NCBI RefSeq assembly: GCF_004365355.1
Contig: NZ_SODP01000001.1
Span: 2,177,473-2,241,472, forward strand
Source of the DNA: Kribbella pratensis
GTDB lineage: Bacteria; Actinomycetota; Actinomycetes; Propionibacteriales; Kribbellaceae
DNA: 64,000 nt
Direction of reading: 5' to 3'
Both the position numbers and the translations under genes were made by a program. Within the stretch, counting starts at the first letter, position 1. Every line of letters starts with the position of its first letter. Shown here in pieces: positions 8,018-16,308 of the stretch. The notes under the pieces are model-generated. The model did not search any database. It saw nothing but the letters and a program-made list of their open reading frames with translations, and was not told the origin of the DNA.

Positions 8018-9226
8018 ATGACCCTCTCGTCCCGCCGAGCCGCCGCCGCGCTGGTGTTCCTCGGCGTCTCGACGTTCTCATTCGTCACCATCGAGGTGCT
8101 GCCGATCGGGCTGCTCACCGTGATGGCCGACGATCTCGGCCGGTCGCGGTCCCAGATCGGCCTCCTCGTCACCGGGTACGCGGTCGTCGTCGTGCTCGCC
8201 TCCATCCCGCTGGCCCGGCTCACCACCCATCTCCCCCGCCGCCTGGTGCTCGGCGGCACGCTCGCCGTCCTCACCGTGGCGACCGCGCTCTCCGCCGCCG
8301 CCCCGACGTACGAGGTGCTGTTCGCCGGCCGGCTGGTGATCGCGATCTCGCAGGCGCTGTTCTGGTCGATCGCGCCGCCGATCGCGACCAGCCTGTTCCC
8401 GCCGGAGTTGCGCGGCCGGGTGGTCGCACGGCTCGCGATCGGCACGGCGCTGGCGCCGATCCTCGGGATCCCGTTCGGCACGTGGCTCGGCGAGCAGGCC
8501 GGCTGGCGGGTCCCGTTCGTGGTGATGGCTGTGCTTGGAGCGGCGGCCTTCACGGGCATCGTGACGCTGCTCCCGCGCACCGAGGTCGACGACAGTCCGT
8601 CACGTCGGGGCAGCACCCCGGACCTGCGGAGGTATGTCGTGCTGCTGGTCGCCGCCTCGATCGGGGTCACCGGCTTCCTGACGTTCAACACCTACGTCAC
8701 GCCCTTCCTGCTGGACATCACCGGATTCTCGTCCGACGCGCTCGGTCCGATGCTGCTGGCCAGCGGTGCGGGCGGGTTCGCGGGCACGCTGATCGTCGGC
8801 CGGGTCCTCGATCGGTATCCGTGGGGTGCTGTCGTCATCCCGTTCGGGCTCATCACCGTCGGCTTGCTGGGGCTGTTCGCCCTCGGAGAGCACAAGGTGG
8901 CGACGGCCCTCCTGGTCGCGTTGATCGGGCTGTCCTTCAGTGCGCTCGCGGTCGCGGCGCAGAGCCGGACGCTGCAAGTCGCTCCGGGCAGCACCGACAT
9001 CGCGTCGGCCGGGGCGAGTTCGGCGTTCAACGTCGGCATCGCCGCCGGTGCGTTCGCCGGTGGCGCGCTGATCGACCACACGACTGTCCGCAGCGTCGCT
9101 CTGGCCGGTGGGTTGCTGACCGCGATCGCGGCGCTGGTGATGCTGTGCGAGCCGCGGCTGGCCCGTCGCCGGCCGCTGATGGAAGAGTGCGCCCATGACC
9201 GCCAGGTTTGTGAAGAGCCGGCCTGA
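8018..9226 (+). CDS. MFS transporter (DHA1 drug/sugar efflux type)
   Basis: The 402-residue protein has twelve predicted membrane helices. It opens with a helix containing FLGVSTFSFVTIEVLPIGLL and the DHA1-type loop ADDLGRSRSQIGLLVTGYA, followed by the second-helix arginine-rich turn LTTHLPRRLVLGG. This resembles AraJ/chloramphenicol-exporter-like antiporters; the cargo is unknown. ATG 8018 has AGGTGA just upstream. The in-frame codon at 7967 would overlap the divergent CGNR start and erase the operator, so it is not used. It overlaps the next gene by 32 bp, suggesting an operon with the kinase-family gene. Confidence 0.88.
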   Translation: MTLSSRRAAAALVFLGVSTFSFVTIEVLPIGLLTVMADDLGRSRSQIGLLVTGYAVVVVLASIPLARLTTHLPRRLVLGGTLAVLTVATALSAAAPTYEVLFAGRLVIAISQALFWSIAPPIATSLFPPELRGRVVARLAIGTALAPILGIPFGTWLGEQAGWRVPFVVMAVLGAAAFTGIVTLLPRTEVDDSPSRRGSTPDLRRYVVLLVAASIGVTGFLTFNTYVTPFLLDITGFSSDALGPMLLASGAGGFAGTLIVGRVLDRYPWGAVVIPFGLITVGLLGLFALGEHKVATALLVALIGLSFSALAVAAQSRTLQVAPGSTDIASAGASSAFNVGIAAGAFAGGALIDHTTVRSVALAGGLLTAIAALVMLCEPRLARRRPLMEECAHDRQVCEEPA

Positions 9227-9935
9227 CGCGCCACCAGACTTCTTCCCGGTGGAGGCAGCCGGTCTGCGCTGGCTCGCCGTACCGGACGGTGTGCCCGTCG
9301 CCGAGCCGCTCGACGTCTCCCCCACCCAGCTGACGACCAGAATGCTCGACGCGGTGCCGCCGACCGATGCCTTGGCAGAGGACTTCGGCCGGCGGCTGGC
9401 CGTCACCCACGACGCCGGCGCGCGGCACTACGGCGTACCACCTGATGGTTGGGACGGTGACGGGTACATCGGCGCGATCGCGCTGCCGCACGCACGCGAG
9501 CCGGTGATGTCGTGGGGCGAGTTCTACGCCAACTTGCGCCTCCGGCCGTATTTGCGAGCGGCAGACATCAGGCTCGATGTCTTCGAGCGGCTGTGCAGCC
9601 GGCTGGAAGCAGGCGTGTACGACGACGCGTCCGACGCACCGTCGCGGATCCACGGCGACCTGTGGTCGGGCAACGTGCTCTGGACCGCGGACGGCGTACA
9701 CCTGATCGACCCCGCCGCGCACGGCGGTCACCGCGAGACGGACCTCGCGATGCTCGGCCTCTTCGGACTGCCCAGGCTCGAGCGGGTTCTGCGGGCGTAC
9801 GACGAGGTGCACCCGCTTGCGGACGGTTGGCGTCACCGGATCGAGCTCCATCAACTCCATCCGTTGCTGGTGCATGCGGTGCTGTTCGGCGGGCCCTATC
9901 TGGCGCAGGCGACGGCTCTCGCCAAGAAGTTTTGA
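9195..9935 (+). CDS. Fructosamine kinase family protein
   Basis: The 246-residue protein has the aminoglycoside-kinase-like fold of the FN3K group. The catalytic loop is RIHGDLWSGNVLW and the magnesium-binding acid lies in LIDPAAHGGHRETDLAML; these are diagnostic for fructosamine/ketosamine-3-kinases. It is shorter than typical bacterial members (about 290) and its N-terminal nucleotide-binding lobe is reduced, with only KSRPDAPPDFFPVEAAGLRW visible, so activity is plausible but not certain. The ATG lies inside the end of the MFS gene. Family role: phosphorylation of glycated amines so that they decompose. Confidence 0.83.
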   Translation: MTARFVKSRPDAPPDFFPVEAAGLRWLAVPDGVPVAEPLDVSPTQLTTRMLDAVPPTDALAEDFGRRLAVTHDAGARHYGVPPDGWDGDGYIGAIALPHAREPVMSWGEFYANLRLRPYLRAADIRLDVFERLCSRLEAGVYDDASDAPSRIHGDLWSGNVLWTADGVHLIDPAAHGGHRETDLAMLGLFGLPRLERVLRAYDEVHPLADGWRHRIELHQLHPLLVHAVLFGGPYLAQATALAKKF

Positions 9936-9941
9936 AGGGAC

Positions 9942-9970
9942 TTGACGAATTATGAGGGGGCGCGAACACT
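9942..9970 (+). promoter_or_regulatory. Promoter of the GH20 gene
   Basis: TTGACG (9942-9947), a 17-nt spacer and AACACT (9965-9970) lie 7 nt before the ATG at 9978. This indicates a sigma-70-type promoter with a leaderless transcript. Confidence 0.5.
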
Positions 9971-9977
9971 TTCGATC

Positions 9978-11432
9978 ATGATTCCGCAGCCCACGGCACA
10001 GCAGGCGCTGGCCGATGAGACGTTCTTGCTGGAGGCCGACGCCACGATCGGCCTCGACGACCCCTCCGCCCAGCTGATCACTGACCGGTTCGCAGCGCAG
10101 CTCCGTCGCTCCACCGGATACGCCCTGCCGGTGCAGGACGGGACCGGCACGATCACGCTGTCCACCAGCGGCCCGGAGTCCTTGGGTGACGAAGGCTACG
10201 AGCTGCGCGCGGACGCATCCGGCGTCACCGTCATCGCAGCCACCGCCGAGGGACTCTTCCGCGGCGTCACCACGCTCCGCCAGCTCCTCCCCGCCAAGGC
10301 CGAGGCCGACACCGCACAGGACGGCCCGTGGGAGATCGCAGGTACGACGATCTCCGACTCCCCGCGATACGAGTACCGCGGGGTGATGCTCGACGTCACG
10401 CGGCACTTCTTCACGGTCGAGCAGGTGAAGAAGTTCATCGACGTGGTGTCGCAGTACAAGCTCAATCGGCTGCACCTGCACCTGTCCGACGACCAGGGCT
10501 GGCGCATCCAGGTCGACTCCTGGCCGCGGCTCACGGAGTACGGCGGCAGCCTGCAGGTGGGCGGAGGCGCCGGCGGTTACTACACGAAGGCGGAGTACGC
10601 CGACCTCGTCCAGTACGCCGCAGAGCACTACATCACGGTCGTGCCGGAGATCGACACCCCAGGACACACGAACGCGGCGCTGGCGTCGTACGCCGAGCTG
10701 AACAAGGGCGACCAGGCGCCGGACCTCTACACCGAGACGGAGGTCGGTTTCAGCTCGTTCGCCATCGACAAGGACGTCACGTACGAGTTCCTCGACGACG
10801 TGTTCCGGGAGGTGGCCGAGCAGACGCCCGGCGAGCTCCTGCACCTCGGCGGGGACGAGGCCCACTCGACACCGCACTCGGAGTACCTCGACTTCGTGCC
10901 GAAGGCCGCCGAGCTGGTTCTGAAGCACGGCAAGCGGGTGATGGGGTGGCACGAGATCGCCGACGGGCCGCTGCCTGCCGGGACTGTGGTGCAGTACTGG
11001 GGCACCGAGGACCCGAAGGCTCAGGTGCTGGCGCAGAAGGCGGTCGAGCAGGGCGCCACGCTGGTGCTCTCCCCCGCCAACCGGGCGTACCTGGACATGA
11101 AGTACGACGCTGAGACGCCTCTCGGCCTCGACTGGGCCGGTCTGGTCAGCGTGGAGCAGTCCTACAGCTGGAACCCGGCCACGCTGGTCCCGGGCGTACC
11201 CGCGAGCGCGATCATCGGCGTCGAGGCGCCGCTGTGGACCGAGACGCTGGACGACCTGGAGAAGGTCGAGTTCATGGTGTTCCCGCGGTTGCCGGGGATC
11301 GCCGAGCTCGGCTGGTCTCAGGAGTCCGCGCTCGACTGGACGGCGTACCGCGAGCGTCTGGCCGAGCAGGGTCCGCGCTGGGAGGTGCTCGGGGTCAACT
11401 TCTACCGGGCGCCGGAGATGGACTGGCGTTAA
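9978..11432 (+). CDS. Family 20 beta-N-acetylhexosaminidase
   Basis: The 484-residue enzyme has an N-terminal GH20b domain (residues 1 to about 115) and a TIM-barrel catalytic domain. The barrel begins at RYEYRGVMLDVTRHFFTVEQ. The motif HLGGDEAH near residues 289-296 supplies the Asp-Glu pair for substrate-assisted cleavage of terminal GlcNAc/GalNAc. Active-site tryptophans appear in MGWHEI and in WTETLDDLEK. There is no signal peptide, so it should act in the cytoplasm on imported chito-oligosaccharides or glycan fragments. ATG 9978 is supported by a promoter 7 nt upstream. It shares the palindromic stop TTAA (11429-11432) with the convergent emfourin gene. Confidence 0.93.
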   Translation: MIPQPTAQQALADETFLLEADATIGLDDPSAQLITDRFAAQLRRSTGYALPVQDGTGTITLSTSGPESLGDEGYELRADASGVTVIAATAEGLFRGVTTLRQLLPAKAEADTAQDGPWEIAGTTISDSPRYEYRGVMLDVTRHFFTVEQVKKFIDVVSQYKLNRLHLHLSDDQGWRIQVDSWPRLTEYGGSLQVGGGAGGYYTKAEYADLVQYAAEHYITVVPEIDTPGHTNAALASYAELNKGDQAPDLYTETEVGFSSFAIDKDVTYEFLDDVFREVAEQTPGELLHLGGDEAHSTPHSEYLDFVPKAAELVLKHGKRVMGWHEIADGPLPAGTVVQYWGTEDPKAQVLAQKAVEQGATLVLSPANRAYLDMKYDAETPLGLDWAGLVSVEQSYSWNPATLVPGVPASAIIGVEAPLWTETLDDLEKVEFMVFPRLPGIAELGWSQESALDWTAYRERLAEQGPRWEVLGVNFYRAPEMDWR

Positions 11433-11731
11433 CTGCTGAGGATCCGGTCGAGCAGCCAGGCCGTGGTGGCATCCACGTCCTGCTCGGCCACCGTGTGAAT
11501 GGCGTGGCTGGGGTGGCCGGCGTGGTGCGTGGCGTCCTCGTCCTGGGCGTCGCGCACCTCCAGCCGGTACACGTACCGGTCCGGCTGCGGGCGGCCGGAG
11601 CCCAGGTCCTTCGCGCCGAGCGCCCGGACCGCGTCCTCGAGCTTGGCTGCGTCGGGCTGGTCGCTGGTGTCCAACTCAGCGTGCTTGGTCAGCCCGGCGA
11701 AACCCCCGCTGCGGGTCACTGTCACGATCAC
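11429..11731 (-). CDS. Emfourin-like (protealysin inhibitor) small protein
   Basis: The 100-residue protein starts VIVTVTRSGGFAGLTKHAEL, the conserved opening of emfourin, a proteinaceous inhibitor of M4 (thermolysin-like) metalloproteases such as protealysin. The remainder (KDLGSGRPQPDRYVYRLEVR) also matches the family pattern. GTG 11731 has GGGAGG 6 nt upstream; the longer frame lacks a ribosome site. Emfourin genes normally neighbour their target protease, but no M4 protease lies in this window; the subtilase at 27 kb is of another family. Its role here, inhibitor or orphan domain, is inferred only from similarity. Confidence 0.75.
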   Translation of the reverse strand: MIVTVTRSGGFAGLTKHAELDTSDQPDAAKLEDAVRALGAKDLGSGRPQPDRYVYRLEVRDAQDEDATHHAGHPSHAIHTVAEQDVDATTAWLLDRILSS

Positions 11732-12166
11732 GCTTGCCTCCCTCGCAGTACCGGTCCATGTACTGCCCATGTACCTGTTCATGCCCGCGCGACACGCCGG
11801 GACGAATGATCAGAAAAATGCGCCCGCTACCCGGCGTACCGGTCAATTGTCCTTCGTTGCCATCGTGCCGCACCCGTTCCCGGCCGCGAACCAGCAGGTA
11901 GGCGCGGGATTTCGGGCTCCGGACCGGCCCTCCCGAGGCCGCATCGACGCGACCACAGAGCGTAACGGCCCCTGACAATCAGCGACACGTGTTTGTGGTC
12001 ACCCCTACCATCAGGCCGCAGAACGGCTACAGTTATGGCGTTGCAGTTTTGGACTCCCTGACTTTGCTGTGCTGCATGGCCGGTCTGTCGTCTGGGGCCT
12101 TTCGGCGACGCGTGATCCATGAGGTGTGGTTCACGGATTGTTATAAGCCATCGAGGAGATAGACAA
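11732..12166. other. 435-bp intergenic region upstream of the cold-shock gene
   Basis: No convincing gene is seen on either strand. It should hold the emfourin promoter (leftward) and the cold-shock promoter and leader (rightward). A possible rightward -10 box TACAGT lies at 12028-12033, which would give a 5' leader of about 130 nt; long leaders are known for cold-shock mRNAs. Next to the emfourin start, CCATGTAC occurs twice with 11-bp spacing (11756-11763 and 11767-11774). Confidence 0.5.
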
Positions 12167-12370
12167 ATGGCTGTCGGTACTGTCAAGTGGTTCAACGCTG
12201 ACAAGGGCTTCGGCTTCATCACCCCGGATGACGGTGGCGCGGACGTGTTCGCGCACTACTCGGCCATCCAGATGTCGGGCTTCCGCTCGCTGGACGAGAA
12301 CCAGCGGGTCGAGTTCGAGATCACCCAGGGCCAGAAGGGGCTGCAGGCGGAGAACATCCGCGCGATCTGA
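12167..12370 (+). CDS. Cold-shock protein (CspA family)
   Basis: This 67-residue single cold-shock domain has RNP1 (KGFGFI) and RNP2 (VFAHYSAI), preceded by [20 protein letters not shown], which is close to the actinobacterial CspA/ScoF type. It binds single-stranded RNA and DNA as an RNA chaperone. GAGGAGAT sits about 8 nt before ATG 12167. It stands alone, with a long upstream region and its own strong terminator, so it is monocistronic. No signal peptide or extra domain is present. Confidence 0.97.
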   Translation: MAVGTVKWFNADKGFGFITPDDGGADVFAHYSAIQMSGFRSLDENQRVEFEITQGQKGLQAENIRAI

Positions 12371-12402
12371 GTCTTCGGATCACCCTTTCTTGAACCAGTA
12401 GG

Positions 12403-12432
12403 AGGGCCGCACACCATCAGGTGTGCGGCCCT
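12403..12432 (+). terminator. Hairpin terminator of the cold-shock gene
   Basis: AGGGCCGCACACC (12403-12415), loop ATCA and GGTGTGCGGCCCT (12420-12432) form a perfect 13-bp stem followed by TT. It begins 32 nt after the csp stop codon. Confidence 0.9.
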
Positions 12433-12458
12433 TCCGCTGTTCCCGGTCTAATAGGACT

Positions 12459-12956
12459 GTGACCAACAGCCCCCGCAGCCCGCGCTACGGCCGGCCTGAC
12501 GAAGACGCCGGGGAGCGGCTCGACCGGCAATGGAACGAACTGCTCCAGGAACTCCGGCTGGCCCAGACCGGCACGCAGATCCTGTTCGCGTTCCTGCTCA
12601 GCATCGCGTTCCAGACCCGCTTCCAGGACGCGGACAGCTTCACCCACGACGTGTACGCCGTCACGCTGATCGCGTCCGCACTGGCCGTCTGCCTGTTCCT
12701 CGCACCGGTCTCGTTCCACCGGATCATCTACCGCCAGAAGCTCCGCGACCGCATGCTCCCGATCGCCAACCGGATGACCATCGGCGGCATGCTCCTGCTG
12801 ATCGTCGCCATCGCCGGCGGCGTCCTGCTCGCAGCGGACGTCGTACTGTCCCGCCCCGTCGCGATCATCGTCGTCGCCGTCGTCCTGCTCCTGTTCGCCC
12901 TCTTCTGGTACGTCGTCCCCGCGTGGGTCCGGCGTACTAACGCAGACGAGGAATGA
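12459..12956 (+). CDS. DUF6328-type four-helix membrane protein
   Basis: The 165-residue protein has a charged N-terminus (DEDAGERLDRQWNELLQELR) and four hydrophobic segments: TGTQILFAFLLSIAF, YAVTLIASALAVCLFLAPV, TIGGMLLLIVAIAGGVLLA and VAIIVVAVVLLLFALFWYV. The EL..ELR...TG.Q.LFAFLL pattern is typical of the actinobacterial DUF6328 family, whose function is unknown. The GTG at 12459 is preceded closely by TAATAGGA and may be leaderless. It overlaps the convergent F420 oxidoreductase gene by 20 bp at the 3' end. Confidence 0.8.
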   Translation: MTNSPRSPRYGRPDEDAGERLDRQWNELLQELRLAQTGTQILFAFLLSIAFQTRFQDADSFTHDVYAVTLIASALAVCLFLAPVSFHRIIYRQKLRDRMLPIANRMTIGGMLLLIVAIAGGVLLAADVVLSRPVAIIVVAVVLLLFALFWYVVPAWVRRTNADEE

Positions 12957-13791
12957 CCTCGGTCGCGACCTGTTCCAGGACGTCCTCGGAGCCGCCGTAG
13001 ACGCCTTCCGCGCGCGGCCAGTGGGTGATGAGGTCGGTGAAGCCGAGGGCGGCTGCGCGAGTGGTGATCTCCTCGAAGGCGGCCGTGCTCGAGAGCGCGT
13101 ACTGCGCGTTGTCCATCGACAGGTAGCGGTCGAGGTGGCGACCCTCCAGCGCGTCATCGAGGCGATGGCTGAGGTCGGCGAGGGAGGCGAACCAGGTGTC
13201 GAGGGTCGTCTTGTCGCCGCCGGTCGTCATCCAGCCGTCGCCGTGTTCGGCGGCGAAGCGGACGGAGCGCGGGCCGTTGCCGGCCAGGATGAGCGGGACC
13301 CTCGGTTGCTGGATGCAGCCGGGAAGCGTGCGGCCGTTGCGCGTCTCGTAGTACTCGCCCTTGAAGTCGACGCCGTCGGTTGTCAGCAGGGTGTCCAGCA
13401 GCGTCACGAACTCCTCGTAACGGTCCTGCCGCTGCCGCGGAGTGAGGTCCGGGCCACCCTGGATGGTCGCGTCCAGGCTGCCGCCGGCGCCGATCCCGCA
13501 CAGGAAACGGCCGCCGGAGACGTCGTCGATCGCGAGGATGTCGCGGGTCAGCGCCAACGGGTGCCGGAAGTTCGGCGACGTCACGAACGTGCCGAGCTTG
13601 ATCGTCGAGGTGACCGTCGCGGCCGCCGTCAGGGTCGGCGTGGTCCCGAACCACGGCGAGTCCTGGAGACCGCTCCAGGTCAGGTGGTCGTAGGTCCACG
13701 CGTGGTCGAAGCCGTACTCTTCCGCCTGCCGCCACCGCCGTGCGGCGTCCTGCCAGCGGTACTCCGGCAGGATCGCAATCCCGAAACGCAT
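12937..13791 (-). CDS. LLM-class F420-dependent oxidoreductase
   Basis: The 284-residue luciferase-like monooxygenase-fold protein starts MRFGIAILPEYRWQDAARRW. It keeps family features such as HAWTYDHLTW, GTFVTSPNFRHPLALTRDIL, the glycine-rich ISGGR-like turn (DDVSGGRFLCGIGAG) and PLILAGNGPRSVRFAAEHGDG. The closest type is the F420-dependent group of actinobacteria; the substrate is unknown. ATG 13791 excludes an implausible extension into the SMP-30 gene. Only 10 bp separates it from the upstream SMP-30 gene on the same strand, so the two are probably cotranscribed. Confidence 0.87.
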   Translation of the reverse strand: MRFGIAILPEYRWQDAARRWRQAEEYGFDHAWTYDHLTWSGLQDSPWFGTTPTLTAAATVTSTIKLGTFVTSPNFRHPLALTRDILAIDDVSGGRFLCGIGAGGSLDATIQGGPDLTPRQRQDRYEEFVTLLDTLLTTDGVDFKGEYYETRNGRTLPGCIQQPRVPLILAGNGPRSVRFAAEHGDGWMTTGGDKTTLDTWFASLADLSHRLDDALEGRHLDRYLSMDNAQYALSSTAAFEEITTRAAALGFTDLITHWPRAEGVYGGSEDVLEQVATEVIPRLR

Positions 13792-13801
13792 GAGCGCCAC
13801 A

Positions 13802-14773
13802 CTAAGGCGTCGGGAACGTCGCCAGAGAACTGGTGCCGATGCTGCCCAGCCAGACCTTGCCGTCGCGCTCACGGACACCGGTCGGCATGTGGAAGCCGGG
13901 GTGCTGCGCGCGCAGGTCGTGGACCAGCGCGCCGTTCTCGTCGTACGCCTGGATCTCGATGATGTCGGCGGCCTTCGGCTTCAGCGCGTCCGGGAGGGCC
14001 CAGACGATCTTGCGGAAGACCGGTGGCTTGGGCAGCAGGAAATCGAGTACGGCGTTGCGCGGCGAACCGACCGCGACCCAGATCAGCCCGTCCGACCCCC
14101 GCGCGATGTTGTCCGGCAGCCCCGGGATCGACGCGACCTGCACTGGCTCCGCGCCCGCGGTGGTCAGGTCCAGCTTGTACAGCCCGTACGTCGCCGTCTC
14201 GGCCCAGAAGAGCGTACGGCGATCGCGACTGAGCGCCACGCCGTTCGGGAAAGCACGTCCGGTCGCCAGGCGGGTGACCTCGCCGTCCGGCGTACGGCGG
14301 TAGACGCTGCCGGTGGTCGAATGTTCGAGCAGGTCGGCCATCCACTCGTCGATGCCGAACCGGGTCGACGAGTCGGTGAAGTAGATCGTGCCGTCCTCGG
14401 TGACGTCGGCGTTGTTGCAGAACCGCATCGGGCGGCCGTCGATCTCGGACAGCAGCGTCGCGATCCGGTTGTTCTTGTCGAGGGTCAGCAGGCCACGGTT
14501 CGCGTCGCAGATCAGCACGTTGCCGTCGGGCAACCACTCCAGGCCGAGCGGTCGGCCGCCGGTGTCGGCGAGCGTGTTGATGGTCTTGCCGTCCGCGCTG
14601 ACGCGCAGGATGCGGCCGTCGTACAGGCCGGTGAGGACGCTGCCGTCGTCGTTGATCAGCGTGTCCTCGGGACCCGCGCCGGGCAACGCGATCACATCCA
14701 CGTCGATGTTCTTCGGGTGCCGCGCCGGCGGAGCGGGCGGCGGGGTCCAGCGAACGGGTGCGATCGACGTCAT
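13802..14773 (-). CDS. SMP-30/gluconolactonase/strictosidine-synthase-like beta-propeller protein
   Basis: The 323-residue six-bladed propeller contains the metal-site strands GPEDTLINDDGSVLTG, FCNNADVTEDGTIYFTDSST, AFPNGVALSRDRRTLFWAET and the SMP-30-type signature SIPGLPDNIARGSDGLIWVA. Enzymes of this fold are calcium- or zinc-dependent lactonases or related hydrolases. No signal peptide is present. ATG 14773 lies 7 nt after TAGGGT (14786-14781), so it is leaderless; longer starts would run through that promoter. It is probably the first gene of a two-gene unit with the F420 oxidoreductase. Confidence 0.85.
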   Translation of the reverse strand: MTSIAPVRWTPPPAPPARHPKNIDVDVIALPGAGPEDTLINDDGSVLTGLYDGRILRVSADGKTINTLADTGGRPLGLEWLPDGNVLICDANRGLLTLDKNNRIATLLSEIDGRPMRFCNNADVTEDGTIYFTDSSTRFGIDEWMADLLEHSTTGSVYRRTPDGEVTRLATGRAFPNGVALSRDRRTLFWAETATYGLYKLDLTTAGAEPVQVASIPGLPDNIARGSDGLIWVAVGSPRNAVLDFLLPKPPVFRKIVWALPDALKPKAADIIEIQAYDENGALVHDLRAQHPGFHMPTGVRERDGKVWLGSIGTSSLATFPTP

Positions 14774-14849
14774 GCCGCAGACCCTAGCGCGCTGCGCCGA
14801 TCCACTCACACTGCGCCACACCGCGCCATAGTGCGCTCCCCAACGCCGC

Positions 14850-14878
14850 AGCCCGGACCGACCAGGTCGATCCGGGCT
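14850..14878 (-). terminator. Hairpin terminator downstream of rbpA
   Basis: AGCCCGGA (14850-14857) pairs with TCCGGGCT (14871-14878), and an inner CGAC/GTCG pair extends the stem. It lies 15-43 nt past the rbpA stop and closes the gap-pgk-tpiA-secG-rbpA cluster. Confidence 0.8.
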
Positions 14879-14892
14879 ACTCGCGGTGCAGC

Positions 14893-15252
14893 TCAGAAAA
14901 TGACTTCGCCGCGGGCGCGGCGGGCGCGGAGCTTCTCGAGGGCTTCGTCGAGGATCTCCTGGGCCTCCTGCTCGGAGCGGCGCTCCTTCACATAGGCCAG
15001 GTGCGTCTTGTACGGCTCGATCTTCGGCGGCGGGGGCGGGTTGTTCACATCGGTGCTGGTCGGAAGACCGCACCGCGGACAGTCCCACTCCTCCGGGATC
15101 GACGCCTCGACCGCGAACCAGGTCGCGGTCTCATGCCCGTTCGCACAGAAGAACACGATGCGCTGCCGGGGCGCGGTGTCGCCGCGCTCCGCCTCGCCCA
15201 TCGGCCCGGCACCGACCCGGCTGCCACGAATCGCACTGCCTCCACCAGCCAC
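14893..15252 (-). CDS. rbpA: RNA polymerase-binding protein RbpA
   Basis: RbpA is the actinobacterial RNA polymerase accessory protein that binds principal sigma factors and stabilises the open complex. This 119-residue copy has the N-terminal tail (GSAIRGSRVGAGPMGEAERG), the zinc-binding core with FFCANGHET and WDCPRCGLPT, the basic linker, and the C-terminal sigma-interaction domain (KTHLAYVKERRSEQEAQEIL). GTG 15252 has GAGGGG 9 nt upstream. It follows secG by 13 bp and ends at a terminator, so it is the last gene of the glycolytic cluster, an arrangement common in actinomycetes. Confidence 0.97.
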   Translation of the reverse strand: MAGGGSAIRGSRVGAGPMGEAERGDTAPRQRIVFFCANGHETATWFAVEASIPEEWDCPRCGLPTSTDVNNPPPPPKIEPYKTHLAYVKERRSEQEAQEILDEALEKLRARRARGEVIF

Positions 15253-15265
15253 GGGAACCGACCCC

Positions 15266-15499
15266 TCAGCCGAGCTTGTAGAGCAGGCCGACCGCGACGA
15301 TGCTGGCGAACCAGATCAGACCGACACCGATCGTGATCCGGTCCAGGTTCCGCTCCGCGACCGACGAGCCGCCCAGGCTGGACGACACACCGCCACCGAA
15401 CAGGTCCGAGAGGCCGCCACCGCGGCCTTTGTGCAGCAGTACGAGCAGCGTGAGGAACAGGCTGCAGACGATCACGACGATCGAGAAAGCGAGAATCAC
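15266..15499 (-). CDS. secG: Preprotein translocase subunit SecG
   Basis: The 77-residue protein has two membrane helices ([20 protein letters not shown] and [20 protein letters not shown]) separated by [17 protein letters not shown], the SecG signature loop. It is the accessory subunit of the SecYEG channel. The GTG start overlaps the tpiA stop as GTGA (15496-15499), indicating coupled translation. The longer frame is antisense or out-of-phase readthrough into tpiA and is not used. Confidence 0.95.
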   Translation of the reverse strand: MILAFSIVVIVCSLFLTLLVLLHKGRGGGLSDLFGGGVSSSLGGSSVAERNLDRITIGVGLIWFASIVAVGLLYKLG

Positions 15500-16302
15500 G
15501 AGGAGTAGCCTAACTGAAGGTCCAGGTAACGGCAGATGCCGGCGAACTCGTCCACCTGAAGGCTCGCGCCTCCGACCAGGCAGCCGTCGACATCCGGTTG
15601 GGCCATGATGCCACCTGCACTGGCCATCTTCACCGATCCACCGTAAAGAATCCGTACCGAGTCGGCGACCGAGGGTGAGATCGTCTCCTCCAGCCGGCCA
15701 CGGATCGCGGCGATGACCTCCTGCGCGTCCTCCGGGGTCGCCACCTCGCCGGTGCCGATCGCCCAGACCGGCTCGTAGGCGATGACGAGCTTGCGGACGT
15801 CGTCCGCCTTGATCCCGGCGAGCGCGGCGTCGATCTGGGCCACGCAGTGCTCCACGTGACCGTTCGCCTTGCGGACCTCCAGGCCCTCGCCGACGCACAC
15901 GATCGGGATCAGTCCGGACTCGAGCGCCTTCGCGGTCTTGGCGTTGACCAGCTCGTTGGTCTCGTGGTGGTACTGCCGGCGCTCCGAGTGGCCGGTCAGC
16001 ACGTACGTGCAGCCGAGCTTGGTGAGCATCGACGCGGCGATCTCGCCGGTGTATGCGCCGGGGTCGTGCGTGGACACGTCCTGGGCGCCGTACTTGATCT
16101 TCATCCGGTCACCGTCGACCAGCGTCTGCACGCTGCGGAGGTCGGTGAACGGCGGCAACACGGCCACCTCGACCCGCTCGAAGTCGTGCTTCTTGTCCTG
16201 CAACGTCCACGACAGCTTCTGCAGCAGGTGCACGGCCTCAACGTGGTTGAGGTTCATCTTCCAGTTGCCCGCCATGAGTGGCGTACGGGCAGCGTCTGCC
16301 AT
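15496..16302 (-). CDS. tpiA: Triosephosphate isomerase
   Basis: The 268-residue TIM barrel interconverts dihydroxyacetone phosphate and glyceraldehyde 3-phosphate. Visible catalytic elements are GNWKMN (Lys), LTGHSERRQ (electrophilic His) and [13 protein letters not shown] (Glu base, loop 6), with the phosphate-binding ILYGGSVK. Length is normal. It begins 6 bp after pgk and overlaps secG, in the order gap-pgk-tpiA. Confidence 0.98.
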   Translation of the reverse strand: MADAARTPLMAGNWKMNLNHVEAVHLLQKLSWTLQDKKHDFERVEVAVLPPFTDLRSVQTLVDGDRMKIKYGAQDVSTHDPGAYTGEIAASMLTKLGCTYVLTGHSERRQYHHETNELVNAKTAKALESGLIPIVCVGEGLEVRKANGHVEHCVAQIDAALAGIKADDVRKLVIAYEPVWAIGTGEVATPEDAQEVIAAIRGRLEETISPSVADSVRILYGGSVKMASAGGIMAQPDVDGCLVGGASLQVDEFAGICRYLDLQLGYSS

Positions 16303-16308
16303 GGTTGC

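Noticed and set aside
9027-10952. 641-codon minus-strand frame opposite MFS, kinase-family and GH20 genes
   Set aside because: Antisense to three recognisable proteins, with no family similarity.
11827-12222. Minus-strand 131-codon frame upstream of the cold-shock gene
   Set aside because: It overlaps the csp start, has no ribosome site and no recognisable sequence.
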